The notes under the pieces were generated by a model. The model ran no database searches. It was not told where the DNA came from and saw only the letters and a program-made list of their open reading frames with translations. This document shows positions 5,934 through 8,063 of a stretch of DNA of 8,063 nucleotides, in pieces. The stretch comes from Candidatus Acetothermia bacterium JdFR-47 (GTDB taxonomy: Bacteria; Bipolaricaulota; Bipolaricaulia; Bipolaricaulales; Bipolaricaulaceae). A program made the position numbers and the translations under genes. Location: the NCBI GenBank assembly GCA_002011415.1, contig MTNI01000073.1:146-8208 (forward strand), in the 5' to 3' direction. Each line of letters opens with the position of its first letter. Positions within the stretch are counted from its first letter, which is position 1.

Positions 5934-7125
5934 ATTGAGCCTCTCCGTCCTGGCCCTCGGCTCCCCCCTTCACGGGGAGGACCTGTCGGCCCTCTTCGCA
6001 CGTGTAGCTATCGCATTCCGCGACCGGACCGGCGTGGTGCTGATGGAAGAGGAGGAAGAGGTCGTCGCGGCCGAACCCCTCCCTGCCGTGCTCCTTCTCA
6101 CCGGAGGGACGGAGGGCAAACTCCTTGCGTTCGCGGAGAAGACCTCCGGGCCCCTGCTCGTCCTCTCCCACGGGGCCCACAACTCCCTGGCTGCAGGGCT
6201 GGAGGCCGTGGCTCGGCTCCGGCACGAGGGCCGGGCGGCGCACCTGGTGCACCTGGGGACGGAAGACGTCAAACGGGAGCTCGCCACCCTGGCCCGGGCC
6301 GCCTGGCTCGCCAGGACGTTGCGCGGGGTGCGGGTGGGCCTCATCGGCGGGGCCTCCCCCTGGCTCGTCGCCAGCTCCCCCGACCCGAACGTCCTTAAAG
6401 ACAAGCTCGGGATCGAGGTCACCCGCTTCGACCTGGACGAGGTCCTGCGCCGGCTCCCCGACAGCGCCACGCCCGCTACGGGGGAAGGGGAGGGAGTGGG
6501 CGAGGAGGAAAGGGCCATGGGGCCGCGAGTGTATTCCGCCCTCAAGTCCCTGGTGGAGGAGCACGGGCTATCCGCGATCTCGATCGCCTGTTTTGGGCTC
6601 CTAAAACACGAGCTTACCGCTTGCTGGGCCGTTTCGCGCCTCTCCGACGAGGGGATCCCCGGGGGCTGCGAGGGGGATCTGTCCGCCTTGCTCGCTCTCC
6701 TCTGCGCGCAGGCCCTCACCGGAAGGCCAGGGTTTCTCGCCAACCCCTCGGAGATCGACCCCAAGCAGGAGCGCCTGGTCCTCGCCCACTGCACCGTGCC
6801 TCTCTCCCTGACAAGCGACTTCCGGCTGCGAACGCATTTCGAGTCCGGGATCGGCCTCGCCATCGCCGGGAGGCTCCACCCGGGCCCTTACACCCTGGTC
6901 CGCTTCGGCGGTCCGGACCTCGCGCAGGGGTTCTTCGTCGAGGGCTCGGTCCTCCCGGAGCACCCAGGCCGGGAGGACCTGTGCCGCACTCAGGTTGTGT
7001 TCAAGGCCCCAAAAGGGGCCTTACAGAAGCTTTTGCGAGAGCCACTAGGTAACCACCACGTCCTCATCCCGGGCCAACATCGAGCCGTGCTCTCCGCCTT
7101 CCACAAGCTCTTCCTGGCTGAGTAA
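5917..7125 (+). CDS. L-fucose/L-arabinose isomerase superfamily protein
   Basis: A 402-residue protein with no signal peptide. The N-terminal half is Rossmann-like: LLLTGGTEG (59-67), HGAHNSLAAGLE (85-96) and VGLIGGASPWLVAS (140-153). An acidic glycine-rich linker (about 182-200) follows, then a C-terminal half with sugar-isomerase features. Candidate metal ligands, by analogy with the AraA set of two Glu and two His, are E252 in GCEGDLSALL, E279 in NPSEID, H291 in LAHCTVP, and H379 or H380 in LGNHHVL. All appear present, so catalysis is plausible. Known family members convert aldoses and ketoses using manganese, but the substrate here cannot be named. ATG 5917 is preceded by GGAGGAG (5903-5909) with a seven-base gap and overlaps the end of rbfA, which argues for cotranscription. 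It sits where many bacteria have the DHH phosphoesterase nrnA and then truB. Superfamily assignment is fairly sure; specific function is not. Confidence 0.75.
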   Translation: MKTANELSLSVLALGSPLHGEDLSALFARVAIAFRDRTGVVLMEEEEEVVAAEPLPAVLLLTGGTEGKLLAFAEKTSGPLLVLSHGAHNSLAAGLEAVARLRHEGRAAHLVHLGTEDVKRELATLARAAWLARTLRGVRVGLIGGASPWLVASSPDPNVLKDKLGIEVTRFDLDEVLRRLPDSATPATGEGEGVGEEERAMGPRVYSALKSLVEEHGLSAISIACFGLLKHELTACWAVSRLSDEGIPGGCEGDLSALLALLCAQALTGRPGFLANPSEIDPKQERLVLAHCTVPLSLTSDFRLRTHFESGIGLAIAGRLHPGPYTLVRFGGPDLAQGFFVEGSVLPEHPGREDLCRTQVVFKAPKGALQKLLREPLGNHHVLIPGQHRAVLSAFHKLFLAE

Positions 7126-7153
7126 CACACCGCTAAAACCCTCCATGGTAAGG

Positions 7154-7182
7154 CATAATGACTAAGAATAAGGAGGTGGAGT
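7154..7182 (+). promoter_or_regulatory. Possible -10 element and strong ribosome binding site of the 3D-domain gene
   Basis: The 57-base gap after the isomerase-like gene is visibly more AT-rich than its surroundings. CATAAT (7154-7159) could be a -10 box, but no good -35 lies 16-18 bases upstream, so the promoter is weakly supported. AAGGAGGTGG (7170-7179) is a near-perfect anti-Shine-Dalgarno match, with GGAGG six bases before the ATG at 7183. No terminator hairpin is visible in the gap, so read-through from upstream is also possible. Confidence 0.4.
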
Positions 7183-7884
7183 ATGCGTAAGGCATGGATC
7201 CTTATGGTAAGCCTGTTCGTGGTAGGTCTGTTGGCCTACCCACAGGCCGCGAGCCGGGATGCACGGGAAACGATCGATTGCCCGGTCAGATCGATTCACA
7301 AAGTGGAAGGTGTGACCATCACCTCGTATTGGACTGTGGACGAGGCAGTCTATGCCGAGGCGGATCCGAACGCACCCACGGACACGGTCTCAGTCGTGGA
7401 CGAGGAAACCGGGGCCATCGTGTCCATGACCTGCATAGCCGCCTTCCTGAATGAGGTGAAGACCGAGGGATGGGGACGCACGCTCTCCGGTAAGTACATC
7501 GGCTGGTGGAACGGAACCTTCCACCTGGGACCGGCACCCTTGGACGCCCAAGGAAACCCTCTCATCCCCTACCACACGGTGGCGGTGGACCCGTGCGTGA
7601 TTCCACTGGGCGCCTGGGTAGCCATCATTCCCTCGCCCCTGAACTTCGCCTGTCGGGTCTGCGGAGGGATCCCATTTCGGCCCCTCCTCTGCCGGATCTT
7701 CCACGCCACCGATACCGGGGTCGAGGGGGCGTGGTTGGACGTGTACGTTGGTTACCAGTTCGCTCTGGACATGAACGAGACCTCCAAGGCCTACTGGATT
7801 CAAGGGGCCACGGTGGTCTGGTCCCCCTTCAAGTTAGCTCTGCAAAACTATCTCCAGTGCCTGGGGTGCCCCAAGGTCTACTGA
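7183..7884 (+). CDS. Secreted 3D-domain (Asp-Asp-Asp) protein, cysteine-rich
   Basis: A 233-residue protein with a probable Sec signal peptide: Met-Arg-Lys, a hydrophobic core of about residues 4-19, and a likely cleavage after QAAS near 24. The C-terminal half is a 3D domain, a double-psi barrel found in MltA-like lytic transglycosylases and in other cell-wall-acting proteins. The three family aspartates are D136 in VAVDP, D177 in HATDTG and D186 in WLDVYV, with IPLG (140-143) between the first two. Before the domain, TEGWGRTLSGKYIGWW (94-109) resembles the GTGrxxDGryI segment often seen upstream of this domain. A role in cutting or binding peptidoglycan outside the cytoplasm is inferred. 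Eight cysteines remain after the signal peptide, including the pairs C157/C160 and C226/C229, which is unusual for the family. The strong ribosome binding site marks an independent translation unit. Confidence 0.82.
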   Translation: MRKAWILMVSLFVVGLLAYPQAASRDARETIDCPVRSIHKVEGVTITSYWTVDEAVYAEADPNAPTDTVSVVDEETGAIVSMTCIAAFLNEVKTEGWGRTLSGKYIGWWNGTFHLGPAPLDAQGNPLIPYHTVAVDPCVIPLGAWVAIIPSPLNFACRVCGGIPFRPLLCRIFHATDTGVEGAWLDVYVGYQFALDMNETSKAYWIQGATVVWSPFKLALQNYLQCLGCPKVY

Positions 7885-7902
7885 CCCACGAGGAAACCTG
7901 CA

Positions 7903-7970
7903 GGCCAGGGGTCGCCAGGATAAGGTGGGCACAGGTCGGCCCGCTGGCTGTCACGGACCTTCACCTGGCC
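7903..7970 (+). other. Nested inverted repeats in the 3' region of the 3D-domain gene
   Basis: The 179 bases from 7885 to the window edge hold no gene I can support. GGCCAGG (7903-7909) can pair with CCTGGCC (7964-7970). Inside it, AGGTC (7933-7937) pairs with GACCT (7956-7960), and GCC (7939-7941) with GGC (7946-7948). No U-tract follows, so it does not look like an intrinsic terminator. In sequence this GC-rich a single 7-base inverted repeat is not rare, so the fold is only a candidate. Confidence 0.2.
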
Positions 7971-7997
7971 GCTGATTGAAGGATGGTGATCTTGGGA

Positions 7998-8063
7998 AAG
8001 GGGTGCAGGACCGGGCATCCCCCACCAACAGGAGGGGGAAGGCAAGGCCACCCCCCACCAACA
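7998..8063. repeat. Two copies of an imperfect 33-base tandem repeat, continuing to the edge
   Basis: Unit 1 (7998-8030) and unit 2 (8031-8063) match at about 23 of 33 positions. The last 12 bases, CCCCCACCAACA, are identical in both copies. Each unit can form a hairpin before the shared end: GGGGTGC (8000-8006) with GCATCCC (8015-8021) in the first, and GGGGG (8034-8038) with CCCCC (8052-8056) in the second, with inner GGC/GCC pairs. The period equals 11 codons, and on the plus strand the units read as related peptides ending GHPPPT. The window ends exactly at a unit boundary, so the array may continue. Confidence 0.6.

Noticed and set aside
5710..6863. Minus-strand frames of 284 and 297 codons over rbfA and the isomerase-like gene
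   Set aside because: Both are antisense shadows rich in Ser, Arg, Gly and Pro; the plus-strand products match protein families.
7897..7904. Palindrome CCTGCAGG as a possible site
   Set aside because: An isolated 8-base palindrome in GC-rich sequence with no second copy or link to a start site.
8000..8056. Intrinsic terminator after the 3D-domain gene
   Set aside because: The hairpins are strong enough but are followed by CCACCAACA rather than a T-tract, and they occur as part of a repeat.
7998..8063. CRISPR array
   Set aside because: The shared block is only 12 bases with about 21 bases between copies, and the intervening parts are themselves similar, so there are no repeat-spacer units.
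1..8063. tRNA, rRNA, insertion sequence or phage genes
   Set aside because: No cloverleaf, rRNA segment, transposase, integrase or terminal inverted repeat could be recognised on either strand.

Overview
The window is a GC-rich, densely packed bacterial chromosome segment. It carries a divergent promoter pair near the left end and then a nearly continuous plus-strand gene train. The bacterial identity is secure: it has bL34, a bacterial IF2, RbfA and a YlxP/DUF503 protein. The lineage is not. GTG starts, an RNase HII that reads like the archaeal type, a diverged IF2 and a broken-up nusA-infB-truB neighbourhood suggest a deep-branching, possibly thermophilic, phylum. A Bipolaricaulota/Acetothermia-like organism is my low-confidence guess. 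Nothing here looks like a phage, plasmid or transposon.

Layout. Bases 1-777, minus strand: the N-terminal three quarters of an M42 zinc aminopeptidase, running off the left edge. Bases 778-876: a divergent intergenic region whose two predicted promoters have -35 boxes two bases apart. Bases 877-3277: a tightly coupled trio of rhomboid intramembrane protease, D-2-hydroxyacid dehydrogenase and RNase HII, joined by 4-base and 1-base overlaps. Bases 3278-5933: a translation block of rpmH (bL34, with its own predicted promoter), infB (IF2), ylxP (DUF503) and rbfA. Bases 5917-7125: a protein of the L-fucose/L-arabinose isomerase superfamily, overlapping the rbfA end by 17 bases. Bases 7183-7884: a secreted, cysteine-rich 3D-domain (Asp-Asp-Asp) protein with its own strong ribosome binding site. 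Bases 7885-8063: no confident gene, but two copies of an imperfect 33-base repeat that reach the window edge.

How the genes fit together. IF2, RbfA and bL34 serve initiation, 30S maturation and 50S structure, so the core is a ribosome/initiation operon, and YlxP is its usual companion. The gene order differs from the common rimP-nusA-infB-ylxP-rbfA-nrnA(DHH)-truB arrangement. rimP/nusA are not upstream, rpmH (usually beside rnpA near the origin) sits directly before infB, and the isomerase-like gene occupies the place after rbfA. The trio upstream appears to share transcription with the block but has no obvious functional link to it.

I found no convincing new defence or mobile system. The items most worth a second look are the 33-base repeat at the right edge, the isomerase-like gene with an apparently complete set of metal ligands, the rpmH-infB junction, and the eight-cysteine 3D-domain protein.
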